From Desulfovibrio psychrotolerans (GTDB lineage Bacteria; Desulfobacterota; Desulfovibrionia; Desulfovibrionales; Desulfovibrionaceae), in contig NZ_BLVP01000002.1 of NCBI RefSeq assembly GCF_013340305.1, positions 1 to 64,000 on the forward strand: 64,000 nucleotides of DNA, in the 5' to 3' direction. Every line of letters starts with the position of its first letter. The first letter of the stretch is position 1. Both the position numbers and the translations under genes were made by a program. Positions 36,970 to 46,086 of the stretch are shown here, in pieces. The notes beneath the pieces are model-generated. The model was not told the DNA's origin. It was given only the letters and a program-made list of their open reading frames with translations, and did no database searches.

Positions 36970-37818
36970 TCACTCCATGTGTTTCAGGAACGGGTCATCC
37001 GTGGAGAGGAGTATTCTGGTATTGGTCTTAAAGCTCTTGCGGTAGGTTTCGAGCGAACGCTGGAACTCATAGAAGTCCGGGGCCTTACTAAGAGCTTCTG
37101 CAAAGACGCGGGCAGCTCTGGCTTCGCCCTCACCACGTATGATGGAGGCTTCTCTGCGGGCCTGCGCAAGGATAACCGCCTGTTCCTTGTCCGCAGTGGA
37201 CCGGATGGTGGTGGATTCCTGCTGGCCCTCGGAGCGGTACTGCTTTGCCTGCCGTTCGCGCTCTGCCTGCATGCGTCCGAAGATGGCACGCTGGTTTTCC
37301 GCAGGCAGGTCGGTGCGCTTAATGCGAACGTCTATGATCTCTATACCATATTCGGAAATGATCTCCGAAGCGCGCTTGGTCACCTTGTCCATGATGGCGA
37401 TGCGTTCTTCGGATACGATCTGCGTAAGCGTGAACTGGCCGATGTATACCCGCAGCTGCGAATAGACGATATCTTCCAGACGCGCCTGCGCGCTGGGAAT
37501 GGTCCGCACGGTCTGGTAGAACCGCAACGGGTCAACAATGCGCCAACGCACATAGTTGTCCATGACCAGTGCTTTTTTGTCCTGCGTAATGGCTTCCGCA
37601 GGCTGGGTGTCGTAGTCCAGCACGCGCGAATCGAGATAGATGACATTCTGCACGAAAGGCAGCTTGAAATGCAGTCCCGGTTCCAGAATGCCGCCCACGG
37701 GCTTGCCCAGTTGCAGCACAAGGGCGCGCTGTGTCTGATGCACGGTGAAGGCGGACTGGAAGAACACCACGATTGCCACACATACGCCTACAATGAGAAG
37801 GAGGGAACGATTGCTCAT
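36970..37818 (-). CDS. hflC: FtsH protease modulator HflC
   Basis: A 282-residue inner-membrane SPFH/band 7 protein that forms a ring with HflK and modulates the FtsH protease. One N-terminal membrane helix (LLLIVGVCVAIVVFF) is followed by the band 7 domain (GLHFKLPFVQNVIYLDSRVLDYD) and a long helix (RMQAERERQAKQYRSEGQQE). It ends with the HflC-type RSLETYRKSF and LSTDDPFLKHM segment. It follows hflK with a 3-bp gap; FtsH itself is not in the window. Confidence 0.95.
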   Translation of the reverse strand: MSNRSLLLIVGVCVAIVVFFQSAFTVHQTQRALVLQLGKPVGGILEPGLHFKLPFVQNVIYLDSRVLDYDTQPAEAITQDKKALVMDNYVRWRIVDPLRFYQTVRTIPSAQARLEDIVYSQLRVYIGQFTLTQIVSEERIAIMDKVTKRASEIISEYGIEIIDVRIKRTDLPAENQRAIFGRMQAERERQAKQYRSEGQQESTTIRSTADKEQAVILAQARREASIIRGEGEARAARVFAEALSKAPDFYEFQRSLETYRKSFKTNTRILLSTDDPFLKHME

Positions 37819-37821
37819 GGC

Positions 37822-38910
37822 TTATTCCCCTCCCTTCTTGGTGCGCACGGTTTTGTCCAGCGGCAGGTAGGGAACTATGCCGGAAAGGCCCTTGTCCGGC
37901 ATGATGATCTTTTCAATTTCCGGGTTGGAAAGTATTTCTTCCATGGTTTCAAGATACATACGCTTTCTGGTAACGTCCTTGGCCTTGTTGTACTCTTCAA
38001 GGACGGCAGTGAAGCGGGCTGCTTCACCCTCTGCGTTGCGCACAACGGTTTCGCGGTACGCCTGCGCCTGGTTCACGACTTCGGCAGCGAGACCGCGTGC
38101 TTTGGGCAGCAGTTCGTTCCGGTAGGCTTCCGCCTCGTTAACGATTCGGCTGCGGTCCTCACGGGCGCTTGCCACGTCCTTGAAAGCGTCTATGACCTCG
38201 CGGGGGGGATGCACATTCTGCATCTGCACGGCTATGACACGCACGCCGATTCCGTAGCGGTCCAGAATGTTTTGCAGCAGGTCGCGGCATCTGTTCTGGA
38301 TTTCTGTCTTGCCTTCGGTGAGGGCGTTATCAATCTGGTTGTACCCGATGATTTCGCGCATGGCGGCTTCTGCCGCGTTCTTCACTGTCCACGACTGCTG
38401 CGTGACGTTGAAGAGATAGGCTACAGGGTCGCTTATCTGGTACTGCACGATGAACTGAACATCTACGATGTTCTCGTCACCGGTGAGCATGTGCGACTCT
38501 TCCTTGACCGGACGGACTCCACCCTGTTGGGCGGCGGTGTTGCGGTCCACGGACCGGAAGCCCACCTCCACACGACGGATTTCCATAACGTTAGGTTTGT
38601 AAACGGATTCAATCGGGAACGGCATGTGATAGTGGGGGCCGGATTCCACGGTTCGGACATGTTCGCCGAAACGCAGCACCACGCCCACTTCCGCAGGTTC
38701 CACGATGAAGATGCCGGAAGCCAGCCAAAGAAAAAGCAGCACGCCGATTATGGCCTTGCCTGCGGGAAATTTGAGGTTCCGCAGCTTTTTCAGGCTTTCG
38801 CCAACAGGATCACCACCCGGTCCGCTGGGTGTCCAGCCGGGACCGGGGCCCTGTCCGCCGCCGGATTGCCTTTGCCGTTTTTCTTGCAGTTTTTCCCAAT
38901 CCCAGTTCAT
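37822..38910 (-). CDS. hflK: FtsH protease modulator HflK
   Basis: A 362-residue SPFH protein, partner of HflC. The N-terminus is Gly/Pro-rich and cytoplasmic (QGPGPGWTPSGPGGDP), followed by a membrane helix near 60-80 (GVLLFLWLASGIFIV), the band 7 domain (RFGEHVRTVESGPHYHMPFP) and a coiled-coil segment (EDRSRIVNEAEAYRNELLPKA). The start at 38910 (MNWDWEKL) matches the family N-terminus; the longer frame runs into the divergent phosphomutase gene. The ribosome site is weak. Confidence 0.95.
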   Translation of the reverse strand: MNWDWEKLQEKRQRQSGGGQGPGPGWTPSGPGGDPVGESLKKLRNLKFPAGKAIIGVLLFLWLASGIFIVEPAEVGVVLRFGEHVRTVESGPHYHMPFPIESVYKPNVMEIRRVEVGFRSVDRNTAAQQGGVRPVKEESHMLTGDENIVDVQFIVQYQISDPVAYLFNVTQQSWTVKNAAEAAMREIIGYNQIDNALTEGKTEIQNRCRDLLQNILDRYGIGVRVIAVQMQNVHPPREVIDAFKDVASAREDRSRIVNEAEAYRNELLPKARGLAAEVVNQAQAYRETVVRNAEGEAARFTAVLEEYNKAKDVTRKRMYLETMEEILSNPEIEKIIMPDKGLSGIVPYLPLDKTVRTKKGGE

Positions 38911-39016
38911 AATGCATGAAAAGTATGGCAGTTGTTGCTTTTGGTCAAGCAGGAACACTTGAAAACCATGCGGTGACGGTCTTGAGACGCGCCGCGCAAA
39001 CATCCGGGCAGCATCC

Positions 39017-40381
39017 ATGAAACTTGTTTCCGAAACCGTATTCCGCGCCTATGATATACGTGGCGTTGTGGACCGTGATTTTGATGAAGAGTGGGTGGAA
39101 TGTCTGGGCAAGGCGCTCGGTACGTTTTTCCTGCGCCGTAACCAGCAGGCTGCGGTGCTCGGACACGACTGCCGCCATTCCTCCCCCGCGTATCTGCGTG
39201 CTCTGACGGAAGGGCTGCTTTCCACCGGCGTGGACGTTATTTCGCTGGGCATGGTGGCCACGCCGCAACTGTATTTCGGGGTGGTGCATCTGGGGCGACA
39301 GGCTGGAGTGATGATAACAGCAAGCCACAACCCGCCGGAATACAATGGGTTTAAGGTGTGGTCCGGTCGTGGGACCGTGCATACTGTAGCCATGCGCGAG
39401 ATATATGAGATTATGGCCTCCGGGGACTTTGCCGTGGGGCAGGGCGTGGGGGGGGAGCACGACATAGTGCCCGCCTACATGGAGGCGGTTCTGGAACGCA
39501 ATGCGCTGAAGCGGCCTCTCAAGGTGGTGGTGGATGGCGGCAACGGAATGGGCGGAGAACACTGCGCGGAACTGCTGCGCCGCATGGGCTGTGAGGTGGA
39601 GGAGCTTTATTGCGAGCCGGACGGGGATTTTCCCAACCATCACCCGGACCCTACGGTGGAGCGCAACATGACGGACCTTGTGGCGCGGGTGCGGGCGACT
39701 GGTGCGGATATGGGCGTGGGGCTGGACGGCGATGCCGACCGGCTGGGCGTGGTGGATGCGGCGGGCAGGCTGCTGGCAGGTGATGAATTGTATTGCCTGT
39801 TCACCCGCGATGTGCTCTCGCGGCTGCCCGGCAGCCTGCTGCTGGCGGACGTGAAGTGCTCGCACAGGCTGTTTGATGACATTGCCGCCCATGGCGGGAA
39901 GCCCCTCATGTGGGTGACGGGGCATTCGGTCATGAAGGCGAAAATGCTGGAAGAGAATGCGCCCATGGCGGGCGAGTTGTCCGGGCATCTGTTCTTCAAC
40001 GAAGATTGGTTCGGATTTGACGATGCCCTGTTCGGGGCTGCGCGGCTTGCGTCTATCCTTTCCCGCAGCGAAACGCCGCTGACGGAGCTGCCGGGATGGC
40101 CGCCTTCGTTCAGCACCCCGGAGGTGCACATAGCCTGTCCTGACAGGCTTAAATTTGATATTGTGAGCCGTGCGCAGGCGTTCTTCCGGGAACAGTACGA
40201 AACGTGCGAGATAGACGGTGTGCGGGTTCGCTTTGCAGATGGGTGGGGGCTTGTGCGGGCATCGAACACGCAGCCTGTGCTGGTGCTGCGGTTTGAGGCG
40301 CAGACACCGGAGCGTCTGGACGAGATTTGCGCACTTATGGAATCTCCGCTGCACGAATGGATCGCGCAGGCAGGTGCCTGA
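39017..40381 (+). CDS. Phosphomannomutase/phosphoglucomutase
   Basis: A 454-residue alpha-D-phosphohexomutase (AlgC/ManB type) interconverting hexose 1- and 6-phosphates for polysaccharide and LPS precursors. It has the N-terminal FRAYDIRGVVD, the phosphoserine loop TASHNPPEYNGFK near residue 103, the metal loop DGDADRLGVVD near 238, the sugar loop GELSGHLFF near 318, and the C-terminal phosphate loop RASNTQPVLVLRFE near 415. All four active-site motifs are intact. It is divergent from hflK and ends before the ferredoxin gene. Confidence 0.94.
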   Translation: MKLVSETVFRAYDIRGVVDRDFDEEWVECLGKALGTFFLRRNQQAAVLGHDCRHSSPAYLRALTEGLLSTGVDVISLGMVATPQLYFGVVHLGRQAGVMITASHNPPEYNGFKVWSGRGTVHTVAMREIYEIMASGDFAVGQGVGGEHDIVPAYMEAVLERNALKRPLKVVVDGGNGMGGEHCAELLRRMGCEVEELYCEPDGDFPNHHPDPTVERNMTDLVARVRATGADMGVGLDGDADRLGVVDAAGRLLAGDELYCLFTRDVLSRLPGSLLLADVKCSHRLFDDIAAHGGKPLMWVTGHSVMKAKMLEENAPMAGELSGHLFFNEDWFGFDDALFGAARLASILSRSETPLTELPGWPPSFSTPEVHIACPDRLKFDIVSRAQAFFREQYETCEIDGVRVRFADGWGLVRASNTQPVLVLRFEAQTPERLDEICALMESPLHEWIAQAGA

Positions 40382-40574
40382 CAGCTTGCCTGGCGGCTTT
40401 TCTGACGGGCGTTGAACTGCCTGATCGTCTGATTGGGCAGGCGGCTGTGCGTCTTGCTTGCCCTGGCGGTGGACAGGAGGGTTGGTAAAATTGTTGTGAT
40501 GGCGGAATATCGGGCGTGGGATGGTGCGGGTGCTTGACCCGGAATAAAGGGAAGCGGAACAAGGCGGAAGGCAT

Positions 40575-41039
40575 ATGAAAGTGTTACGGGCAGACAGGAT
40601 GGAACGGTGCATAGGGTGCCATTCCTGCTCATTGGCGTGTGCGCGACTGGTACACAAGAAGTTGTCCTGGAATACGGCAGGTATACGCGTTTCTTCAGCG
40701 GGCGGCCTTTCCACCGGATTTGAGGCGCGGTTGTGCGTTGCCTGTGATCCCGCTCCCTGCGCGAGAGCGTGCCCCACGGGGTCGCTCACCCAGCGGGCGG
40801 GCGGCGGCGTGAAGATGGACAGGGATTTGTGCATCCGGTGCGGAAAGTGTGCCGCTGCATGCCCTGTGGACGCCATTTATATGGAGCCTGAACAGAAGTA
40901 TCCGTATCTGTGCATCCACTGTGGGCGTTGTGTGGCTTTTTGCCCCCATGGCTGTCTGGCAATGATGGATGTACCCGGCGTGGCGTCGGGAAAGGCCGAT
41001 ATGGCCGGAAATGACGAGGAGGTGCAGGATGCGTATTGA
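40575..41039 (+). CDS. Polyferredoxin (four 4Fe-4S motifs) for AOR
   Basis: A 154-residue cytoplasmic iron-sulfur protein. Cys motifs occur as CIGCHSCSLAC, CVACDPAPCARACP, CIRCGKCAAACP and CIHCGRCVAFCP, enough for four 4Fe-4S clusters in the DMSO-reductase-subunit pattern. It overlaps the aldehyde oxidoreductase start by 11 bp, so it is most likely that enzyme's electron acceptor. A GGCGGAAGG stretch serves as the ribosome site. The tail after residue 135 has no cluster ligands. Confidence 0.9.
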   Translation: MKVLRADRMERCIGCHSCSLACARLVHKKLSWNTAGIRVSSAGGLSTGFEARLCVACDPAPCARACPTGSLTQRAGGGVKMDRDLCIRCGKCAAACPVDAIYMEPEQKYPYLCIHCGRCVAFCPHGCLAMMDVPGVASGKADMAGNDEEVQDAY

Positions 41040-42786
41040 TAATCCCTTTTCCCGCGTTCTGCATGTGGACCTTGACACCGGGCTGTCGCGTGTTCTGCGT
41101 TTCGGGGCGCGTTCCGAGCATCTCGGAGGAAGCGGCCTTGCCGCAGCGCTGTATGCGGAATACGGACTGCCTGATGCGCCCGCACTGGACCCGCGCCAGC
41201 CGCTCATCTTCGCCGTGGGGCCGCTTACGGGCTTCTTCCCGCTCATGAGCAAGGTGGTATGCGGGTTCCGCTCCCCCTACACAGGAGAGTGGGCGGAGAG
41301 CCATGCCGGAGGTCGCCTTGCCCTTTCCCTGCGTTTTGCGGGGTATGATGCTCTGATGATCACGGGGGCTGCACGCACCCTTTCTGCCCTTGCCGTGGGC
41401 GCACGCAGCGTGGATGTGCACGATGTGCCCTATCTGCGCGGTGCGGACGTGTTTTCCACCGGCAAGCATCTGCGCCGGTTCGGCAAGACGAGTTCCGGGC
41501 ATCGCTCGTGCATCCGTATCGGGCCTGCCGGGGAGAACGGCGTGGGCTACGCCTGCATAAATGTGGACTCCTTCCGCCATTTTGGCAGGCTGGGCGCGGG
41601 GAGCGTTATGGGAGCCAAGAATCTTAAGGGAATAGTGGTGATGGGAGACGGCGTGTATGAATTGCCGGAATCCAAGGCGTATCCCAAGCTTATGCGGGAT
41701 CTGTTCAAGGATGTCACCGCGACAGATAAAATGAAGAAGTACCATGATCTTGGTACTCCGGCCAACCTGCTGGCCCTGAATGAACTCAAGGCCTTGCCGT
41801 GGAACAATCTGCAGAAGACCACGGATGAACGTATTGACGGTATTTCGGGCGAGACCTTTGCCGAGCGGTTTTTGCTGCGTCAGACTGCCTGTGCGGGCTG
41901 CCCTGTGGGGTGCATCCATATCGGTCTGCTGCGGCAGCAGTTCGCCAGCGACCATGAGTTTCTCTACAAGCAGGTTTCCTACGACTATGAACCCATCTTC
42001 GCGCAGGGGTCCATGATCGGCATTACCTCTGCGGCGGACGTGCTTGCACTGCTGGACGAGACGGAAAAGCTGGGACTGGATTGCATGAGCGCGGGCGTTG
42101 CGCTGGCATGGGTGGCGGAAGCGCTGGAGAAGGGAGCCGTTACCGAGGCGGAGACCATTGTGCCCATACGCTTTGGCGAGGCGCAGGGCTTTCTGGAGGC
42201 TCTGCGCCACATTGCCATGGGCAGCAATGAGTTTTACCGCGCGCTCGGTGCGGGCACGCTTAAGGCTGCGGACGCCTACGGCGGTGCGGAGTATGCCTGC
42301 GTGCTGGGGCAGGAAATGGCCGGATATGCTACGGGTGAGGTGTTCTTTGTGGCGCAGGCTTACGGGTTCCGCCATTCGCATCTGGATACAGGCGGTTACT
42401 CGTGGGATCAGAGCGCCAAGGACAATGACGCGAGGAAAGCGGTGGATTTTCTCGTGGATGACGAGTACAAGCGCACACTTATCAACAGTATGGTGTCGTG
42501 CATGTTCGCACGGGCCTCGTACGGGCCGGAGCGCATTGCGGAATGTCTGGAATCTCTGGGGCTTGGGGATGTTGCGGCCAACCTTTCCACGGCGGGCCGG
42601 AACATGCAGAATCTGCGCTGGTCTCTGAAGTGCCGTACGGGATTTGATGTGCACGCGGTGCGTATACCCAAGCGGTTTACCGAAGTGGTGACGTGGAAGG
42701 GCGGCATTGATATGGCGTACATGGAAGAACTGCGCGGAATGTACGCGCAGGAGATTCTGCGCATGGCATCGCAGGCAGATAGCTGA
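41029..42786 (+). CDS. Aldehyde:ferredoxin oxidoreductase family protein
   Basis: A 585-residue tungsten/molybdopterin enzyme of the AOR family, oxidising aldehydes to acids with ferredoxin. N-terminal domain: HVDLDTGLSR, then LGGSGLAAAL, TGFFPLMSKV and SPYTGEWAESHAGGRLA. The cofactor-binding GPAGENGVGYACINVD and RLGAGSVMGAKNLKGIVV segments follow. The 4Fe-4S site uses CAGCPVGC near residue 288 with a further Cys downstream. GAGGAGG precedes the ATG at 41029. The aldehyde substrate cannot be read from the sequence. Confidence 0.9.
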   Translation: MRIDNPFSRVLHVDLDTGLSRVLRFGARSEHLGGSGLAAALYAEYGLPDAPALDPRQPLIFAVGPLTGFFPLMSKVVCGFRSPYTGEWAESHAGGRLALSLRFAGYDALMITGAARTLSALAVGARSVDVHDVPYLRGADVFSTGKHLRRFGKTSSGHRSCIRIGPAGENGVGYACINVDSFRHFGRLGAGSVMGAKNLKGIVVMGDGVYELPESKAYPKLMRDLFKDVTATDKMKKYHDLGTPANLLALNELKALPWNNLQKTTDERIDGISGETFAERFLLRQTACAGCPVGCIHIGLLRQQFASDHEFLYKQVSYDYEPIFAQGSMIGITSAADVLALLDETEKLGLDCMSAGVALAWVAEALEKGAVTEAETIVPIRFGEAQGFLEALRHIAMGSNEFYRALGAGTLKAADAYGGAEYACVLGQEMAGYATGEVFFVAQAYGFRHSHLDTGGYSWDQSAKDNDARKAVDFLVDDEYKRTLINSMVSCMFARASYGPERIAECLESLGLGDVAANLSTAGRNMQNLRWSLKCRTGFDVHAVRIPKRFTEVVTWKGGIDMAYMEELRGMYAQEILRMASQADS

Positions 42787-42800
42787 CCGGGCGGAGGCGT

Positions 42801-43295
42801 ATGCTGTTCAGAGGTCGTGGCCCCGTTGTGCACGGGGAAACCGGGAGTGAGGTGTTTCTTCGTACCATGCTGCTGCTGGCGGTATTCTCGCTGGTGGGTG
42901 TGGCGTTCTGGTATCAGTCCGGGTCGAATCTGCGGGAGGTCTATTCCCGTGGTACGGTGTGGGATGAGGCGGACGCCTTGACCAGGGAGCAGCGGGCAGC
43001 GCTGCGGGACTATGCGGCAGCGCTGCGGGAACGGCACGGTATGCGGTTCAGGCTGCATGTGCGCAAGGGGCCGGTGGAGCTGCCGGTGCTGGATGAGAGA
43101 ACGTTGTTTATCGGCATAAATCCTGAGACACGGCAGGTGCTTGTGGAGTTTCCGCAGTTGCTGCGCCGGGCCTTGGGAGATGAGTATATGTACCGTTTGC
43201 AGAATGAGCATTTTACCCCCTATTTTGAGCGTGGCGAATGGCAGACCGGCCTTGCCGATGCCTTGGCACAGCTATGGCTGGATATGGGCGGGTAG
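42801..43295 (+). CDS. Membrane-anchored TPM-domain-like protein
   Basis: A 164-residue protein with one N-terminal membrane helix (residues 20-40) and a C-terminal domain resembling the TPM (DUF477) fold: VWDEADALTREQRAALRDYAAAL at the start and FTPYFERGEWQTGLADALAQL at the end are the typical flanks. TPM proteins have been linked to photosystem repair and phosphatase activity elsewhere; the function here is unknown. It follows the AOR gene by 14 bp and may be cotranscribed. GGAGG lies only three bases before the ATG. Confidence 0.6.
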   Translation: MLFRGRGPVVHGETGSEVFLRTMLLLAVFSLVGVAFWYQSGSNLREVYSRGTVWDEADALTREQRAALRDYAAALRERHGMRFRLHVRKGPVELPVLDERTLFIGINPETRQVLVEFPQLLRRALGDEYMYRLQNEHFTPYFERGEWQTGLADALAQLWLDMGG

Positions 43296-43388
43296 GCTTT
43301 TCTGTTTTACAAGTCAGGTGGTCGTGCGGCCTTGGCGCAGAGGGTGACCGGCGCGGCGCGAACGGAAAGAAGCGGAAAAACGCAAGGA

Positions 43389-43868
43389 ATGAAATTGGAT
43401 TTTATAAAGAATGTGTCCATATATACGGACGGGTCTTGTCTGGGGAATCCCGGACCGGGGGGATGGGGTGCTGTGCTGCGTTGCAATGGCACCGAGAAGG
43501 AGCTTTCCGGCGGTTTTCGGCGTACCACCAATAACCGCATGGAGATTCTGGCGGTGCTGGAGGCGCTACAGGCACTGAAGGAGCCGTGCAAGGTGGACCT
43601 GTACACGGATTCGCAGTACGTGCGCAACGCCGTGGAAAAGAAGTGGCTGGCAGGCTGGCAGCGCAACGGCTGGAAAACGGCGGGCAAGCAGCCCGTGAAG
43701 AACCGCGACCTGTGGGAGAGGCTGCTGCCGATGCTTGCGAAGCATGCCGTTTCGTTTCACTGGGTGCGGGGGCACAGCGGGCACCCGGAGAATGAACGGT
43801 GCGATGCCCTTGCCCGTGCGCAGGCATCCCGCCCCGGACAGCCGGAAGATACGGGGCACGCGGACTAG
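43389..43868 (+). CDS. rnhA: Ribonuclease HI
   Basis: A 159-residue RNase HI that cleaves the RNA strand of RNA-DNA hybrids in the cytoplasm. Acidic catalytic residues are seen in [37 protein letters not shown] and [12 protein letters not shown], and the active-site His in VRGHSGH. The basic-protrusion stretch [22 protein letters not shown] is present. The ATG at 43389 was chosen from the family N-terminus; a TTG start further upstream at 43332 is possible. Confidence 0.95.
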   Translation: MKLDFIKNVSIYTDGSCLGNPGPGGWGAVLRCNGTEKELSGGFRRTTNNRMEILAVLEALQALKEPCKVDLYTDSQYVRNAVEKKWLAGWQRNGWKTAGKQPVKNRDLWERLLPMLAKHAVSFHWVRGHSGHPENERCDALARAQASRPGQPEDTGHAD

Positions 43869-44002
43869 CCGGGACCGTGCCGCAGGTGCCGGAGGGGGCG
43901 TCCGCTGCGGCACGCGATTGTCACGAGCCGTTCATGGGAAAGGCTTGGGTACGATGGTACGACACGATATATTGTAAAGAGTTGCGTATTCCGGGGGGGG
44001 AT

Positions 44003-44671
44003 ATGGCAGTTAATCAGGGTGTTGCGGTGGCGCATAGACGCCATGCGGGAATTACGCTGGATGTGCAGCCCGGCACGCGCATGCTGCTGAGTGTAAACGG
44101 TTCTGACAACAGGCACGGAACCGAACTTGTGGGGCTTAACCCCTACGAATATCTTATCCTTAAAATGCCGCTGGTACCGGGAATACGGTCACGTATGCTG
44201 CCCGGCGAGCCGCTTACCGTGCGGTTTATGCGACAGGGCACCATCATCGGGTTCCGGACGCATGTGATATCGCAGATAACCAAGCCGGGGGCTTTGGTGT
44301 TTGTGGAGTATCCTGACGTGCTGGAACAGTTTGAACTGCGCACCCACAAACGCCTGAAGTGTCTTATCCCCGCAGAAGCACACTCTCCGCTGGGTGTGCA
44401 GCGTGGCGCCGTGGTGGATTTGTCTGCCGGGGGATGCAAGATGTGCTTTGAGGTGAAGAGTTCGGATCCGTTCAGGCGCATCGGGGCAGGCGATATGTTT
44501 GTGCTGAGAGCCAACCTGTTTTCCGGCGGCGATTCCACGCTGTCGTGCATCTGCCGGAATGTGGAGATGGACAGGGCGACCATGATTGTGGGGGCTTCCT
44601 TCGCTGATCTTGAGGCACAGGACACGAAGCGGCTTCAGGAGTATATCGAGACGGTTTCATCCTTCCTGTAA
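44003..44671 (+). CDS. YcgR-like PilZ protein
   Basis: A 222-residue c-di-GMP receptor. Residues 1-100 form the YcgR N-terminal-like domain (GTRMLLSVNG, GLNPYEYLILKMP, and MRQGTIIGFRTHV). Residues 110-215 form the PilZ domain with RTHKRLKC (RxxxR) and DLSAGGCKM ((D/N)xSxxG), both intact, so ligand binding is likely. YcgR-type proteins slow flagellar motors in response to c-di-GMP; no flagellar genes are nearby. A run of eight G residues precedes the start. Confidence 0.85.
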   Translation: MAVNQGVAVAHRRHAGITLDVQPGTRMLLSVNGSDNRHGTELVGLNPYEYLILKMPLVPGIRSRMLPGEPLTVRFMRQGTIIGFRTHVISQITKPGALVFVEYPDVLEQFELRTHKRLKCLIPAEAHSPLGVQRGAVVDLSAGGCKMCFEVKSSDPFRRIGAGDMFVLRANLFSGGDSTLSCICRNVEMDRATMIVGASFADLEAQDTKRLQEYIETVSSFL

Positions 44672-44717
44672 AAGGGTACTGAACCGGACCAACCTGCAAC
44701 CATCGGATACCCCGCTC

Positions 44718-45707
44718 GTGGACATTCTGCATCAACTGGGCCTCACGGATTGGAACGTATTGTGGGCAGGACTGCTGAGTCCCCTGCTGCGCCTCGTGTT
44801 TTTTATTGCCGTGGGGCTTATGATCGGCAACCTTATCGAGGCGTTGAACTGGACGCACGGCGTGGCGCGCATTGCCGCTCCGCTGGTGCGGATGGGGCAT
44901 CTGCGTGATGTGGCGGGGGCGTCCTTCTCCATGGCATTCTTTTCCACCGTTACCGCCAACACCATGCTGGCGGGCAGCTACGAAAAGGGCGAGATGTCGC
45001 GGCGCGAGCTGGTCTTTGCCAACCTGTTCAACAGTACGCCTTCATTTTTTCTGCATCTGCCCACCATGTTTTTCATGGCCGTGCCGTTCATAGGGCAGGC
45101 AGCCGTGACCTATGTGGGGCTTGTGCTCGCCGCCGCCGTGCTGCGGACGCTGGGAACCGTGATCATGGGGCGCATGATGCTGCCGCCTTTGCCGGAAGGG
45201 TGCATTACCTGCATTCTGGAAAATGAGCGGTCCAAGGGCTGGGGAGACGCCCTGCGCAAGAGCTGGAAGCGGTTTCTGCGCCGTATGCCGCGCATAGTGT
45301 ACATTACCGTGCCGGTGTATGTTCTGGTGTATGTTCTGACCCGCACCGGTGGTTTTGACGCAATGCGCGATTTCATGACCGAGCATGTGACGGTGCTGGC
45401 GTTTCTGAATCCGGAGGGGCTGAGCGTGGTTATTCTGCATCTTGCGGCGGAGTTTACCGCCGCCCTGTCCGCAGCGGGGATGCTGCTGCAGTCGGGGGCA
45501 CTCAGCCCGCGCGATGTGGTGCTCACGCTGCTGGTGGGGAACATCCTTTCTTCACCCATGCGGGCGTTCCGGCATCAGTTTCCCTCTTATGCCGGGATAT
45601 TCAAGCCGGGGCTGGCCCTTTTTCTCATCGGCATCAACCAGGCGTTGAGGGCGGCATCCATCGCGTGTATGGCAGTTCTGTATTTCTGGTGGACCCGCAG
45701 CGTGTAA
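44718..45707 (+). CDS. Nucleoside-recognition (Gate) domain membrane protein
   Basis: A polytopic inner-membrane protein of about 329 residues with two Gate/nucleoside-recognition repeats: FSMAFFSTVTANTMLAGSYE in the first and LHLAAEFTAALSAAGMLLQS in the second. It probably transports or senses a small solute; the substrate is not known for this family. The start is uncertain. No ATG is available after the upstream stop, and GTG at 44718 places the chain directly before the first helix. A strong terminator follows. Confidence 0.75.
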   Translation: MDILHQLGLTDWNVLWAGLLSPLLRLVFFIAVGLMIGNLIEALNWTHGVARIAAPLVRMGHLRDVAGASFSMAFFSTVTANTMLAGSYEKGEMSRRELVFANLFNSTPSFFLHLPTMFFMAVPFIGQAAVTYVGLVLAAAVLRTLGTVIMGRMMLPPLPEGCITCILENERSKGWGDALRKSWKRFLRRMPRIVYITVPVYVLVYVLTRTGGFDAMRDFMTEHVTVLAFLNPEGLSVVILHLAAEFTAALSAAGMLLQSGALSPRDVVLTLLVGNILSSPMRAFRHQFPSYAGIFKPGLALFLIGINQALRAASIACMAVLYFWWTRSV

Positions 45708-45748
45708 TCCGCAGCATAACACGGTACTTCCGAGACCACACAAAGACT

Positions 45749-45786
45749 GGCCGGTTCCCTTGCGGGGAACCGGCCAGTTTTGTTTA
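45749..45786 (+). terminator. Strong intrinsic terminator
   Basis: CTGGCCGGTTCCC pairs perfectly with GGGAACCGGCCAG across TTGC, and TTTTGTTT follows. It ends the nucleoside-recognition gene and lies just before the converging small gene. Confidence 0.9.
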
Positions 45787-45792
45787 TGCGCA

Positions 45793-46071
45793 TCAGCCTG
45801 CGAAGTAGCGGATGCAGTCCTGCATGTTCTGCTCATGCTGGGCAACATACTTGGAGAAGCGTGCCCGCAGGTCTTCCACGAGGTGGTTTACGTATTCCTG
45901 TGCCGCCTCGTCTCCGTATTGTTCCCGGAACATGGCGGCGGTCTCCAGCACTTTGGAGAAGTCGTGCCGTTCATACTTGAGTTCTTCATGGTCGATCCAT
46001 TCGTGTACCTCGCGGTATTCCTTTCCGGTACGGGCGAGGCTGGAAGCCAGATGGTCTGCTAACGGAGGCAT
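45793..46071 (-). CDS. Small protein of chrB-MFS operon, unknown function
   Basis: A 92-residue acidic, helical protein. The segment YREVHEWIDHEELKYERHDF followed by a helix with AMFREQYG recalls small DUF6915-like proteins, but the match is too loose to name it. AAGGAG lies seven bases before the ATG, so it is surely translated. It is 15 bp behind the MFS gene and completes a three-gene operon with chrB. Confidence 0.7.
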   Translation of the reverse strand: MPPLADHLASSLARTGKEYREVHEWIDHEELKYERHDFSKVLETAAMFREQYGDEAAQEYVNHLVEDLRARFSKYVAQHEQNMQDCIRYFAG

Positions 46072-46086
46072 GGTGTACTCCTTGGG

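Noticed and set aside
36958-38919. 653-codon plus-strand frame
   Set aside because: It is antisense to hflK and hflC, which have clear family signatures.
38945-40876. 643-codon minus-strand frame
   Set aside because: It is antisense to the phosphohexomutase and ferredoxin genes; composition is His/Pro/Gln-rich as expected of a shadow frame.
40786-42654. 622-codon minus-strand frame
   Set aside because: It is antisense to the aldehyde:ferredoxin oxidoreductase gene and shows no domain.
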